Shown here: piece after piece, positions 34,264-42,536 of the stretch | Layout: each line of letters opens with the position of its first letter | Position numbering within the stretch: the first letter of the stretch is position 1 | Origin: Sulfuritalea sp. | GTDB lineage: Bacteria; Pseudomonadota; Gammaproteobacteria; Burkholderiales; Rhodocyclaceae | Assembly (NCBI GenBank): GCA_016716965.1 | Contig: JADJUP010000027.1 | Location: 1-64,000 of the forward strand | DNA: 64,000 nt | Direction of reading: 5' to 3' | The notes under the pieces: model-generated | Database searches by the model: none | What the model was told of the DNA's origin: nothing | What the model saw: the letters and a program-made list of their open reading frames with translations, nothing else | Position numbers and translations under genes: made by a program

Positions 34264-34890
34264 TTATTCGAGCCCGAAGGGCGCCAGGGGGCCCTGCCCG
34301 GCACGCACCAGCTCCGGTTGCGCACCGGTCAGGTTGATCACGGTCGTCATCGCCGTACCGCACTGCCCGGCGTCTATTACCAGGTCGAGCAATTTTTCAA
34401 GATGCTGGCGAATTTCGTCGGCATCCGCCAGTGGCGCCTCGAAGCCAGGCAGGATCAGGGTCGAAGTCAGCAGCGGTTCGTTCAACTCTTCCAGCAGTGC
34501 CAGCGCCAGAGGATGGTTGGGCACCCGCAGGCCGATGGTCTTGCGCTTGGGATGCAACAGTCGGCGCGGCAGTTCGCGTGTGCCTTCGAGGATGAAGGTA
34601 TAGCTTCCTGGCGTGGTGGCCTTGAGCAGGCGGTACTGGGTATTATCGACTCGCGCATAGGTGGCGATCTCGGACAGGTCGCGGCACATCAGGGTGAAAT
34701 GATGCCGTTCATCGACGCCGCGTATGCTGCGGATGCGATCCAGCAGCGGCGCATAGCCAGCCACCCCCGCCAGCGAATAGGCGGCGTCGGTAGGCAGCGC
34801 GATCAGGCCTCCGCTTCGCGCGATCTCCGCGGCATGTTTGATCAGCCGCGGCTGCGGATGCTCTGGATGGATATGAAAAAGTTGGGCCAT
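34264..34890 (-). CDS. YciO-type Sua5/YrdC domain protein (threonylcarbamoyl-AMP synthase family)
   Basis: The 208-residue protein has the YrdC fold with GGLIALPTDAAYSLAG at the N-terminus, RHHFTLMCRDLSEIATYA and PGSYTFILEGT. Family members make threonylcarbamoyl-AMP for tRNA t6A, but YciO-type proteins are poor substitutes for TsaC, so the exact role is open. In many proteobacteria yciO lies beside the Rnm-type PHP gene, as here. Confidence 0.88.
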   Translation of the reverse strand: MAQLFHIHPEHPQPRLIKHAAEIARSGGLIALPTDAAYSLAGVAGYAPLLDRIRSIRGVDERHHFTLMCRDLSEIATYARVDNTQYRLLKATTPGSYTFILEGTRELPRRLLHPKRKTIGLRVPNHPLALALLEELNEPLLTSTLILPGFEAPLADADEIRQHLEKLLDLVIDAGQCGTAMTTVINLTGAQPELVRAGQGPLAPFGLE

Positions 34891-34974
34891 GCGGGCGACT
34901 GCAGGTAAAAGACAGAACCGGGAATTTTACCGGCGCTTTGCGCCGCATTCACTGCCCTTGTCAGTCTTTCGTGG

Positions 34975-35814
34975 TCAGAGCTGGGACCAGACCGGAATCA
35001 GACCTTCCGGCAGATTTGGCAGGCGGCCAAGGTCGATCCAGCTTTCGCCCGGTCCGTGAAAATCCGAAGCTCGCGAGGCAAGAAAACCGAATTCACGGGC
35101 AATGCGCGCGAATTCGCTAACTTCGTCATCCTTTTGCGAACCGGACAGCACCTCGATGCCGCGTCCGCCGAGATCCTTGAACGCGCCGAACAACTCCCGC
35201 CGCTCGGTGCGCGATAATCGATAGCGCCCCGGATGGGCGATCACGGCGATGCCGCCGGCGCCGACGATCCAGCCCAGCGCATCGTCCAGCGTCGCCCAGG
35301 CGTGCGAAACATAGCCCGGCTTGCCCTTGGCGAGCCAATGGTCGAATACCGACTTGGTGTCTTTCGCATGCCCCCGCTCGACGATGTAACGGGCGAAATG
35401 CGCACGGCTGACCAGCGCCGGATTGCCGGCGTAACGCAGTGCACCTTCATAAGCGCCATGAATGCCTACCTTGTCGAGTTCCGCCGCCATGAGTCCGGCC
35501 CGCGCGTCGCGTCCGCTGCGAATCTGCCGCAAGCCGTCCCCCAGCACCGGGTTGGCCGGATCGATGCCAAGGCCGACGATGTGTACGGTCTGGTCGTCGC
35601 CCCAGGAAATCGATACCTCGACTCCGTCAACGAACCGCAAGCCAACCTCATCCGCCGCCGCCCGCGCCTCGGCCAGGCCGCCAAGTTCGTCGTGATCAGT
35701 GAGCGCAAGCAGTTCGACGCCGTTGGCGTGGGCGCGCTGAATGAGCTCAGCAGGTGCCAACAGTCCGTCGGAGACGGTCGAATGGCAGTGCAAGTCGGCG
35801 TTGATGGGCTTCAT
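34975..35814 (-). CDS. rnm: PHP-domain phosphoesterase, Rnm (YciV) type
   Basis: The 279-residue protein has PHP metal motifs DLHCHSTVSDG (near residues 7-17), LTDHDELGG, the glutamate in DGVEVS, IAHPGRY and ASDFHGPG. E. coli Rnm (RNase AM) is a 5'-3' exonuclease that removes residual 5' nucleotides from rRNA and also dephosphorylates 3',5'-bisphosphonucleotides. The start ATG at 35814 overlaps the stop of the alpha/beta hydrolase gene by 4 nt. Confidence 0.9.
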   Translation of the reverse strand: MKPINADLHCHSTVSDGLLAPAELIQRAHANGVELLALTDHDELGGLAEARAAADEVGLRFVDGVEVSISWGDDQTVHIVGLGIDPANPVLGDGLRQIRSGRDARAGLMAAELDKVGIHGAYEGALRYAGNPALVSRAHFARYIVERGHAKDTKSVFDHWLAKGKPGYVSHAWATLDDALGWIVGAGGIAVIAHPGRYRLSRTERRELFGAFKDLGGRGIEVLSGSQKDDEVSEFARIAREFGFLASRASDFHGPGESWIDLGRLPNLPEGLIPVWSQL

Positions 35815-36680
35815 GTTCGAAAGTGTTCCTCGACCAGGCGTGCTACCTGCTCAGGCTGATCATGATGCAGGTTATGCCCGCAGTCGTCTATGGAGACTTC
35901 GCGTATGTCGCGGAAGCAGGCAATTCGCTCGCGGTAATCGGCGGAATCATGGGTGAACAGCTGCTTGAAGATGAAGGAATCCGGTGCCGTCACCCAAAGT
36001 ACCGGCGCCGTGATGCGCCGCCACAGGGCCATGGCTTCCTCGACGCGGTAGATGATCGGGTTGACCCAGCGGTGATAAGGGTCGGCGGCAAGGCGCACGC
36101 CGCCAGCGCCGTCGTCTTCGCCCATGAACTGCGCCAACAACACGGCCTTCTCGTCCGACAACCGGGGGTTTTCCTTCTGCAAGCGCGCGGCGAAGGCCCG
36201 CCGGTCCGGATAGGAACGGAAACTCGGCGTATCACGCAACTGGTCGAGCCAATTGGCATAGCGCTCGGGCGCCTCCTCGGATTGATAGCGGCGCAGCCCC
36301 AGCCCCTCGAGATTCACCAGACGTGAAACGCGCTCGGGACGGATGCCGGCATAGATGCACGTCGCGTTCCCCCCCAGGCTGTGGCCGACCAGGCGCACGG
36401 GATCATGGGGCGAATAATGCAGCAGCAGCGCATCGAGGTCGGCGATGTAGTCCGGGAACCAGTAGACGTCGTTGTTCCATTCGGAGAGGCCGAACCCGCG
36501 CCAATCGGGAGCCACCACGCGCCATTCGCCTTGCAGGGCATCGACCATGAACTGCCAGGATGCGGAGACGTCACACCAGCCGTGTAGCAGCACCATCAAC
36601 GGTGCCGAGTCGCTGCCCCAGATGCGCACATGCAGGCGCCGGCCGCGAATTTGCAGGAACTCGGAACGACTGCTCTTCAT
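35811..36680 (-). CDS. alpha/beta-fold hydrolase
   Basis: The 289-residue soluble hydrolase has the oxyanion block LLHGWCDVSASW (31-42), nucleophile S101 in LVGHSLGG, and catalytic histidine near 270 in DDCGHNLHHD. The acid is probably the aspartate in VTAPDSF. Substrate cannot be told from sequence. It is coupled to the downstream Rnm-type gene by ATGA overlap and lies about 100 bp after the aryl-CoA catabolic genes, so it may belong to either group. Confidence 0.85.
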   Translation of the reverse strand: MKSSRSEFLQIRGRRLHVRIWGSDSAPLMVLLHGWCDVSASWQFMVDALQGEWRVVAPDWRGFGLSEWNNDVYWFPDYIADLDALLLHYSPHDPVRLVGHSLGGNATCIYAGIRPERVSRLVNLEGLGLRRYQSEEAPERYANWLDQLRDTPSFRSYPDRRAFAARLQKENPRLSDEKAVLLAQFMGEDDGAGGVRLAADPYHRWVNPIIYRVEEAMALWRRITAPVLWVTAPDSFIFKQLFTHDSADYRERIACFRDIREVSIDDCGHNLHHDQPEQVARLVEEHFRT

Positions 36681-36777
36681 GCCTGGATTTTACCAGCGCC
36701 GTCAGGGTCCATTGCCGGCGGCACTGGGGCGATTCCCTTCCGGTCGCAGGCGGGACCTTGAAAACGGGCCGGCGGAG

Positions 36778-37209
36778 CTAGTCCGGAATGACGGCAGTGG
36801 CCTCGATCTCCACCCGCGCCGCATCCTCGATCAGGCCGGCTACTTGAACCGCGGTCATCGCCGGAAAGTTGCGTCCGATGATTTCGCGATAGGCGCGTCC
36901 CAGGTCCGGATAGGACGCCAGGTACTCACGCTTGTCGACCACGTACCAGGTCATGCGGATGATGTGTTCCGGACGCCCCCCCGCCTCCGCGAGCACGGCA
37001 ACGATGTTCTGCAACGCCTGTTTCGCCTGACCGGCGAAATCGCTGGTGTGAAAGCGACATTGGGCGTCCCAGCCAATCTGGCCGCCGATCACTACGGTGC
37101 GGCCGCGCGCGGCGATACCGTTCGAATAGCCCTTGGGGGGGGCCCAGCCGGCGGGCTGCAGTATCTGGATACCCGACTCGGGTAAGACTTCCTGCTGGCT
37201 CAGCTTCAC
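36778..37209 (-). CDS. RidA-family enamine/imine deaminase
   Basis: RidA proteins hydrolyse reactive enamines and imines. The 143-residue product has the family blocks GRTVVIGGQIGWD, NIVAVLAEAGGRPEHIIRMT and ARVEIEATAV, with the conserved arginine. The start is GTG at 37209 because AAGGAG lies just upstream; the ATG at 37233 would put that site inside the gene. It is the last gene of the aryl-CoA operon. If the substrate is 2-aminobenzoyl-CoA, the monooxygenase/reductase product is a cyclic enamine, a plausible RidA target. Confidence 0.88.
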   Translation of the reverse strand: MKLSQQEVLPESGIQILQPAGWAPPKGYSNGIAARGRTVVIGGQIGWDAQCRFHTSDFAGQAKQALQNIVAVLAEAGGRPEHIIRMTWYVVDKREYLASYPDLGRAYREIIGRNFPAMTAVQVAGLIEDAARVEIEATAVIPD

Positions 37210-37229
37210 TATGGTCTCCTTGGGGCGTG

Positions 37230-38417
37230 TCATGCGACGACGGTTGCGGCGGCATCTTTGAGTAGTTCGCGGGCGATGATCAGCTTCTGGACTTCGGTCG
37301 CGCCCTCGTAGATGCGCAAGGCTCGAATGTCGCGGTAGAGGCGCTCGACCGGCGACTCGCTCACCACGCCGAGGCCGCCGAACATCTGCACCGCCGCGTC
37401 GATCACCTGCTGTGCCGATTCGGTGGCGACCATCTTGGCCATCGCCGCCTCACGCGTGACGTTCGCCCCCTGGTCGCGCAGCCATGCGGCGCGATATACC
37501 AGCAGTGCAGCGGCATCGACGGCCGCCGCCATCTCGGCCAGTTTGGCCTGCGTCAGCTGGAAATCCGCCAGCGTCTGGCCGAACATGCGGCGGGTAGTGG
37601 CGCGCTTCAAGGCTTCATCCAGCGCGCGACGCGCGAAGCCCAGCGCGGCGGCGGCCACCGAGGTGCGAAAGATGTCGAGCGTGCGCATGGCCAGCTTGAA
37701 TCCTTGCCCGGCCTCGCCGAGGCGCTGCGTGGCGGGAATGCGGCACTGGCTGAAACGCAGCCGGGCCAGTGGATGCGGCGCGATGACCTCGATCCGCTCC
37801 GCGATTTCCAGTCCGGGTGTGGCGGCATCGACGATGAAGGCGGAAATGCCGCGTGTTCCGGGCGCTTCGCCGCTGCGGGCGAACACTACGTAGAAATCCG
37901 CGATGCCGCCGTTCGAAATCCAGGTCTTTTCGCCGTCCAGCACGTAGCTGTCGCCTTCCTGGCGTGCCGCGCAACGCATTGCGCCGACGTCGGACCCGGC
38001 ATCGATCTCCGACAGGGCGAAGGCGGCCAGGGCTTCCCCGGCGGCAACCCGCGGCAGGTAGGTGCGCTTTTGGGCCTCCGTTCCAGCCAGTGATATCGCG
38101 CCGCTGCCAAGGCCCTGCATGGCGAAGGCGAAATCGGCGAGTCCGCAATGGCGCGCCAAGGTTTCGCGGATCAGGCAGATGCCTCGCGTGTCGATGGCAT
38201 CGGCGCTACCGCCCCAGTCCTTGCCACCGACGGCATAGCGCACCCAGCCGGCGCCACCGAGGCGGCGCACCAGGTCGATGCAGGCCGCATCGGTCTCCGC
38301 GCCGCGCGCATGCGGGGCATCATCGATGTTTTCGTGCGCCCAGGCATCGAGAGCGAGCGCCATTTCCTTGTGCCGCGTTTCAAGGAAAGGCCAATCCAGA
38401 TAGGCACGGTCAGCCAT
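37230..38417 (-). CDS. acyl-CoA dehydrogenase
   Basis: This 395-residue FAD flavoenzyme oxidises acyl-CoA thioesters. It shows FALSEIDAGSDVGAM and GEKTWISNGGIADFYVVFAR in the substrate/FAD region and the C-terminal ALRIYEGATEVQKLIIAREL, in which the glutamate of EGATE is the expected catalytic base. The ATG at 38417 is 2 bp from the enoyl-CoA hydratase stop. In the aryl-CoA operon it probably oxidises a ring-derived CoA ester after monooxygenation. Confidence 0.92.
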   Translation of the reverse strand: MADRAYLDWPFLETRHKEMALALDAWAHENIDDAPHARGAETDAACIDLVRRLGGAGWVRYAVGGKDWGGSADAIDTRGICLIRETLARHCGLADFAFAMQGLGSGAISLAGTEAQKRTYLPRVAAGEALAAFALSEIDAGSDVGAMRCAARQEGDSYVLDGEKTWISNGGIADFYVVFARSGEAPGTRGISAFIVDAATPGLEIAERIEVIAPHPLARLRFSQCRIPATQRLGEAGQGFKLAMRTLDIFRTSVAAAALGFARRALDEALKRATTRRMFGQTLADFQLTQAKLAEMAAAVDAAALLVYRAAWLRDQGANVTREAAMAKMVATESAQQVIDAAVQMFGGLGVVSESPVERLYRDIRALRIYEGATEVQKLIIARELLKDAAATVVA

Positions 38418-38419
38418 GC

Positions 38420-39274
38420 TCAATCCCCCTCGAAAACCGGCTTCTGCTTGGCGACGAATGCGTGGTAGGCGCGGTGGAAGTCGTTGGTCGCCATGCAGAT
38501 GGCCTGGGCCTGGGCCTCGGCCTCGATGGCTTCGTCCACGCCCATGTTCCATTCCTGCTGCAGCATCTTCTTGGTCATGGCATGGGCGAAAGTCGGACCG
38601 CTCGCCAGGTCCTGCGCCAACTTCAGCGCCTCGCCCTGCAGGGCATCCGGCTCGCACAGGCGGTTGAAGAACCCCCAGCGTTCCGCCTCCTCGCCACCCA
38701 TGGCGCGGCCGGTGGCCAGCAGTTCGGTGGCACGCCCCTGGCCGATCATGCGCGGCAGCATGGCGCAGGCCCCCATGTCGCAGCCGGCGAGGCCGACGCG
38801 AGTAAACAGGAAAGCCGTCTTCGAGCGAGCCGTGCCCAGGCGCATGTCGGAACCCAGCGCGAGCAGGGCGCCCGCGCCGGCGCAGATGCCGTCGATGGCG
38901 GCGACCACCATTTGCGGGCAGGCGCGCATGGCCTTGATCACGTCACCCGTCATGCGGGTGAAGGTGAGCAGGCCGGGCATGTCGAGCTGCGTCAGGGGAC
39001 CGATGATGTCGTGCACATCACCGCCCGAGCAGAAATTTCCGCCTTCGCCGGTCAACACCACGGCCTTGATGTCTTCAGCATAGACCAGGTTGCGAAACAG
39101 GTCGCGCAGCTCGGCATAGGAATCGAATGTCAGCGGGTTTTTGCGCTCAGGACGATTGAGGCTGACCAACGCCACGCTACCTTCCACTCGGTAGCTGAAA
39201 TGGCGCGCCTGATAGGCCTGGAAACTCTGCCGGTTGCCCGGCAATTCGTGGGGTTTGCCTGGAAGATGCTTCAT
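38420..39274 (-). CDS. enoyl-CoA hydratase/isomerase family protein
   Basis: The 284-residue crotonase-fold protein has the oxyanion-hole blocks GEGGNFCSGGDVHDI and AIDGICAGAGALLALGSDMR. In the active-site loop GLAGCDMGACAMLPRMIG an aspartate lies where classical hydratases carry a glutamate region, so the reaction may differ, for example a ring-opening hydrolysis. AAGGAG lies 10 nt before the ATG at 39274. It sits between the SDR and acyl-CoA dehydrogenase genes of the aryl-CoA operon. Confidence 0.9.
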   Translation of the reverse strand: MKHLPGKPHELPGNRQSFQAYQARHFSYRVEGSVALVSLNRPERKNPLTFDSYAELRDLFRNLVYAEDIKAVVLTGEGGNFCSGGDVHDIIGPLTQLDMPGLLTFTRMTGDVIKAMRACPQMVVAAIDGICAGAGALLALGSDMRLGTARSKTAFLFTRVGLAGCDMGACAMLPRMIGQGRATELLATGRAMGGEEAERWGFFNRLCEPDALQGEALKLAQDLASGPTFAHAMTKKMLQQEWNMGVDEAIEAEAQAQAICMATNDFHRAYHAFVAKQKPVFEGD

Positions 39275-39288
39275 TTCACCGAAACTCC

Positions 39289-40059
39289 TTACATGACTTC
39301 GCCACCGGCGATGGCGATGGATTGTCCGTTGATGCTTGCCGCGCCCTCGCCGCACAGCCAAAGCACGCTGTCGGCGACTTCGTCCGGCGTGACCAGCCGC
39401 TTCATGGGATTGCCCTTCGCCAGCTCGGCGCGGGCCTGGGCTTCGTCGCGGCCGGTCTGGGCGGCGATGTTCGCCGCGGCGCGGGCGACGATGTCGGTAT
39501 CCGTGTAGCCGGGGCATACCGAGTTGAAGGTGATGTTCTTCGCGGCGAATTCGAGCGCGAGGGATCGCGTCAGACCGATCACGCCATGCTTGGCCGCGCA
39601 GTAGGCAGAAACGTAGGCATAGCCAACCAGGCCTGCAGTGCTCGCGACATTGACGACGCGGCCCCAGCCGGCGGCGAGCATGTCGGGCAGCACGGCCTGC
39701 GTGCAATGGAACACGCCACCGAGGTTTACCGCCAGCATGCGCTCGAACAACTCCGCGCCAGTCTTGCGAAACGGGGCACTCTCGGCCTGACCGGCGTTAT
39801 TGACCAGCACCGTAATCGGGCCGAAGCCTTCCCTCGCCACCGCCATCGCACGCTCCACAGCGGCGTGGTCGGCAACCTCCATGGCAACGGCCCGACAGCG
39901 CTGCGCGCCGCCCAGGCGTGACGCGACGTCGGCAAGCGCCGTCGCGTCGCGTCCGGTGATGGTGACGCGGAAGCCCGCGCCAACCAGCGCGCCGGCAATT
40001 GCAGCGCCGATGCCGCGACTGCCACCGGTCACCAGCGCATGCCGTCCCTGCGTGCTCAT
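39289..40059 (-). CDS. SDR-family NAD(P)-dependent oxidoreductase
   Basis: The 256-residue short-chain dehydrogenase has the cofactor motif TGGSRGIGAAIA (near 12-23), NNAG, catalytic S (NVASTAG) and YCAAKH (Tyr-x3-Lys). The start ATG at 40059 (MSTQGRHAL) has TGAGG just upstream; an ATG at 40074 inside the preceding gene is less likely. It probably acts on a hydroxy/oxo-acyl-CoA intermediate of the aryl-CoA pathway. Confidence 0.92.
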   Translation of the reverse strand: MSTQGRHALVTGGSRGIGAAIAGALVGAGFRVTITGRDATALADVASRLGGAQRCRAVAMEVADHAAVERAMAVAREGFGPITVLVNNAGQAESAPFRKTGAELFERMLAVNLGGVFHCTQAVLPDMLAAGWGRVVNVASTAGLVGYAYVSAYCAAKHGVIGLTRSLALEFAAKNITFNSVCPGYTDTDIVARAAANIAAQTGRDEAQARAELAKGNPMKRLVTPDEVADSVLWLCGEGAASINGQSIAIAGGEVM

Positions 40060-40066
40060 GCCGGCC

Positions 40067-42370
40067 TCAGGCATTCAGCGCGAGCTGGGCCGCGCGCTCG
40101 AGGTTGCGTTCGAGCTGGACCTTGCCGCCCTGGTACTGTTTCGGCCAGACCACGTCCCTGACACCCTGCTCCGCCGCCGCATGCAGGGTCCAGGCCGGAT
40201 CCGCCAGATGCGGGCGGGCCAGCGCGCAAAGGTCGGCGCGGCCGGCGGCGATGATGGTATTGACGTGATCGGCCTCGAAGATGTTGCCCACGGCGATGGT
40301 CGGCACATCGAGTTCGTTGCGCACCTGGTCGGAGAACGGCACCTGGAACATGCGGCCATAGACCGGCGCCTCGTCCTTGCTCACCTGGCCCGACGAGACG
40401 TGGATGATGTCGGCGCCGGCCGCCTTGAACAATTTCGCCACTTCCACCGAATCGTCGGGCGTGATGCCGCCGGGCACCCAGTCGTGCGCCGAGATGCGCA
40501 CCGACATGGGTTTCTGGGCCGGCCAAACCTCGCGCATGGCCGCGAACACTTCCAGCGGATAGCGACAGCGGTTTTCAAGGCTGCCACCGTACTCGTCAGA
40601 ACGCCGATTGGTCAGCGGCGAAATGAAGGAAGACATCAGGTAGCCATGCGCGGCATGGAACTCGACCATGTCAAAGTCGGCGCTGGCGGCACGGCGCGTG
40701 GCGGCGACGAAGTCGGCCTTGACGCGATCCATGTCGGCCCGCGTCATTTCGCGCGGCACCTGCGAGCTTCCTGCGACATAGGGCAGCGGCGATGGCGCGA
40801 TCAACGGCCAGTTGCCGGACTCCAGCGGCTGGTCGATGCCGTCCCAGGCCAGTTTGGTCGAGCCCTTGCGCCCGGCATGGCCGATCTGCAGCGCCATCTT
40901 CGCCTGGCTGTTGGCATGGACGAAGTCAACGATGCGCTTCCAGGCGGCGACCTGCTCGTCGTTCCATATCCCGGCGCATCCCGGGCTGATACGGGCATCG
41001 GGCGCGGTGCAGGTCATTTCGGTCATCACCAGCGCCGCTCCGCCCAGTCCGCGCGCGGTGTAGTGCTGAAAATGGAAATCGCCGGGCATGCCGTCGGTCG
41101 CTGAATAGGTGCACATCGGCGACACGACGACGCGATTGGCCAAACGCATGCCACGCAGGCTGAACGGCGTAAACATTGGCGGCACGGCCTTCTGGCCGGG
41201 CGGCGTGGCGACGCCACACCGGGCGGCGAACCAGCGGTCAAAGTCGTCCGTATAGGCCGGATCGCGCAATTTCTGGTTGGCATGGCCGACACGCTGGCTT
41301 CCCGTGAGGACGGCGAACGCGAACTGCTCCGGTTCCATATCGACATAGCGATCGACCTGCTCGAACCAGGTCATGCGGTTGCGCGCCGCGCTTTGCAGCT
41401 TGAGCGCCTCGATCTCGCGCTCGGATTGATAGCGTGCAAGGCGGCTCGGCACGTCGCCCTCGCTGCTGTTGATGACATTGACCAGCGCTCGCGCATCCTC
41501 CATGGCCAGCTTGGTGCCGGAACCGATGGTGAAGTGCGCCGTGTGCGCGGCGTCGCCCAGCAGCACGATGTTGTCCTTGAACCAGCGCTCGCAGAGCACG
41601 CGGTTGAACTTGATCCAGACCGCCGAACCGCGCAGGTGGCGGGCGTTCGAGATCAGCCTGGCGCCGTTCAGCATGTCGGCGAACAATTCCTCGCAAAAGG
41701 CGATCGACTGGTCGGGGTCCATCTTGTCGATCCCGGCCTTGAGCCAGACCTCCTCCGGCGTCTCGACGATGAAGGTGGCCCATTCTTCGTTGAATTGATA
41801 GGCGTGCAGGTTGAACCAGCCCCAGCGGGTTTCCTTGAAGCCGAAGGTGAAGGCATCGAGTTTCATCTTGGTGCCGAGCCAGATGAAGCGGCACTTGCGC
41901 ACATCGATGCGCGGATTGAAATGCTCGGCATACTTGGCCCGCGTGGTCGAATTGACGCCGTCGGAACCAATCACCAGGTCGTATTCGCGCGAATAATCGT
42001 CGGGATCCTTGAACTCGGTCTCGAACTTCAGGTGCACACCCAGTTCCTTCGCGCGCGCCTGGAATATCTGCAGAAGTTTGAGGCGGCCGATGCCGCAGAA
42101 GCCGTGGCCGCCGGAAACCAGGCGCCGTCCCTTGAAGAAGACATCGACGTCGTCCCAGTGATGGAAGTTGCGCTCGATTTCCTCGACCACCCGCGGGTCG
42201 TCCTCGCGAAAGCCGTCCATGGTCTTGTCGGAAAAAACGATGCCCCAGCCGAAGGTGCTATCAGGCTGGTTGCGCTCGATCACGGTTATGTCGGCCACCG
42301 GATTGGCCTTCTTCATCAGGATAGAGAAATACAGGCCGGCAGGACCGCCGCCCAAGCATACGATGCGCAT
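40067..42370 (-). CDS. 2-aminobenzoyl-CoA monooxygenase/reductase-type (salicylyl-CoA 5-hydroxylase/oxidoreductase) fusion
   Basis: This 767-residue protein joins two flavoenzymes. Residues about 1-385 form an FAD monooxygenase with GGGPAGLYFSILM (7-19), the second FAD motif (LLGDAAHTAHFTIGSGTKLA) and ERNQPDSTFGWGIVF. Residues about 400-767 form an old-yellow-enzyme (FMN) domain with PMCTYSATDGMPGDFH, LQIGHAGRKG and FHAAHGYLMSSFISP. This architecture is that of ACMR from Aromatoleum evansii, which hydroxylates and reduces the ring of 2-aminobenzoyl-CoA. A salicylyl-CoA substrate is an alternative. GAGGAGG precedes the ATG; no aryl-CoA ligase gene lies in the window. Confidence 0.9.
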   Translation of the reverse strand: MRIVCLGGGPAGLYFSILMKKANPVADITVIERNQPDSTFGWGIVFSDKTMDGFREDDPRVVEEIERNFHHWDDVDVFFKGRRLVSGGHGFCGIGRLKLLQIFQARAKELGVHLKFETEFKDPDDYSREYDLVIGSDGVNSTTRAKYAEHFNPRIDVRKCRFIWLGTKMKLDAFTFGFKETRWGWFNLHAYQFNEEWATFIVETPEEVWLKAGIDKMDPDQSIAFCEELFADMLNGARLISNARHLRGSAVWIKFNRVLCERWFKDNIVLLGDAAHTAHFTIGSGTKLAMEDARALVNVINSSEGDVPSRLARYQSEREIEALKLQSAARNRMTWFEQVDRYVDMEPEQFAFAVLTGSQRVGHANQKLRDPAYTDDFDRWFAARCGVATPPGQKAVPPMFTPFSLRGMRLANRVVVSPMCTYSATDGMPGDFHFQHYTARGLGGAALVMTEMTCTAPDARISPGCAGIWNDEQVAAWKRIVDFVHANSQAKMALQIGHAGRKGSTKLAWDGIDQPLESGNWPLIAPSPLPYVAGSSQVPREMTRADMDRVKADFVAATRRAASADFDMVEFHAAHGYLMSSFISPLTNRRSDEYGGSLENRCRYPLEVFAAMREVWPAQKPMSVRISAHDWVPGGITPDDSVEVAKLFKAAGADIIHVSSGQVSKDEAPVYGRMFQVPFSDQVRNELDVPTIAVGNIFEADHVNTIIAAGRADLCALARPHLADPAWTLHAAAEQGVRDVVWPKQYQGGKVQLERNLERAAQLALNA

Positions 42371-42410
42371 TGAGACCTCCTCGACTGGCTAAATTACACA
42401 GTTTTTTGAT

Positions 42411-42438
42411 ATTTTATATCTAAAGCTTTTATTGTCAA
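42411..42438 (-). promoter_or_regulatory. promoter and possible operator for the aryl-CoA operon
   Basis: TTGACA (42438-42433), a 16-bp spacer and TAAAAT (42416-42411) form a near-consensus sigma-70 promoter. The small inverted repeat GATAT-TTT-ATATC (42408-42420) covers the -10 box and may be a regulator site. No regulator gene is adjacent. Confidence 0.65.
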
Positions 42439-42536
42439 CGGCCAGTACTGCCCGAAGCGATATTTTGATCGAATACAATAGCGCTCCGGCTCCGGCCCGA
42501 TACCTGCACTCCTCCCTACAATCTCACTGAACCGAC

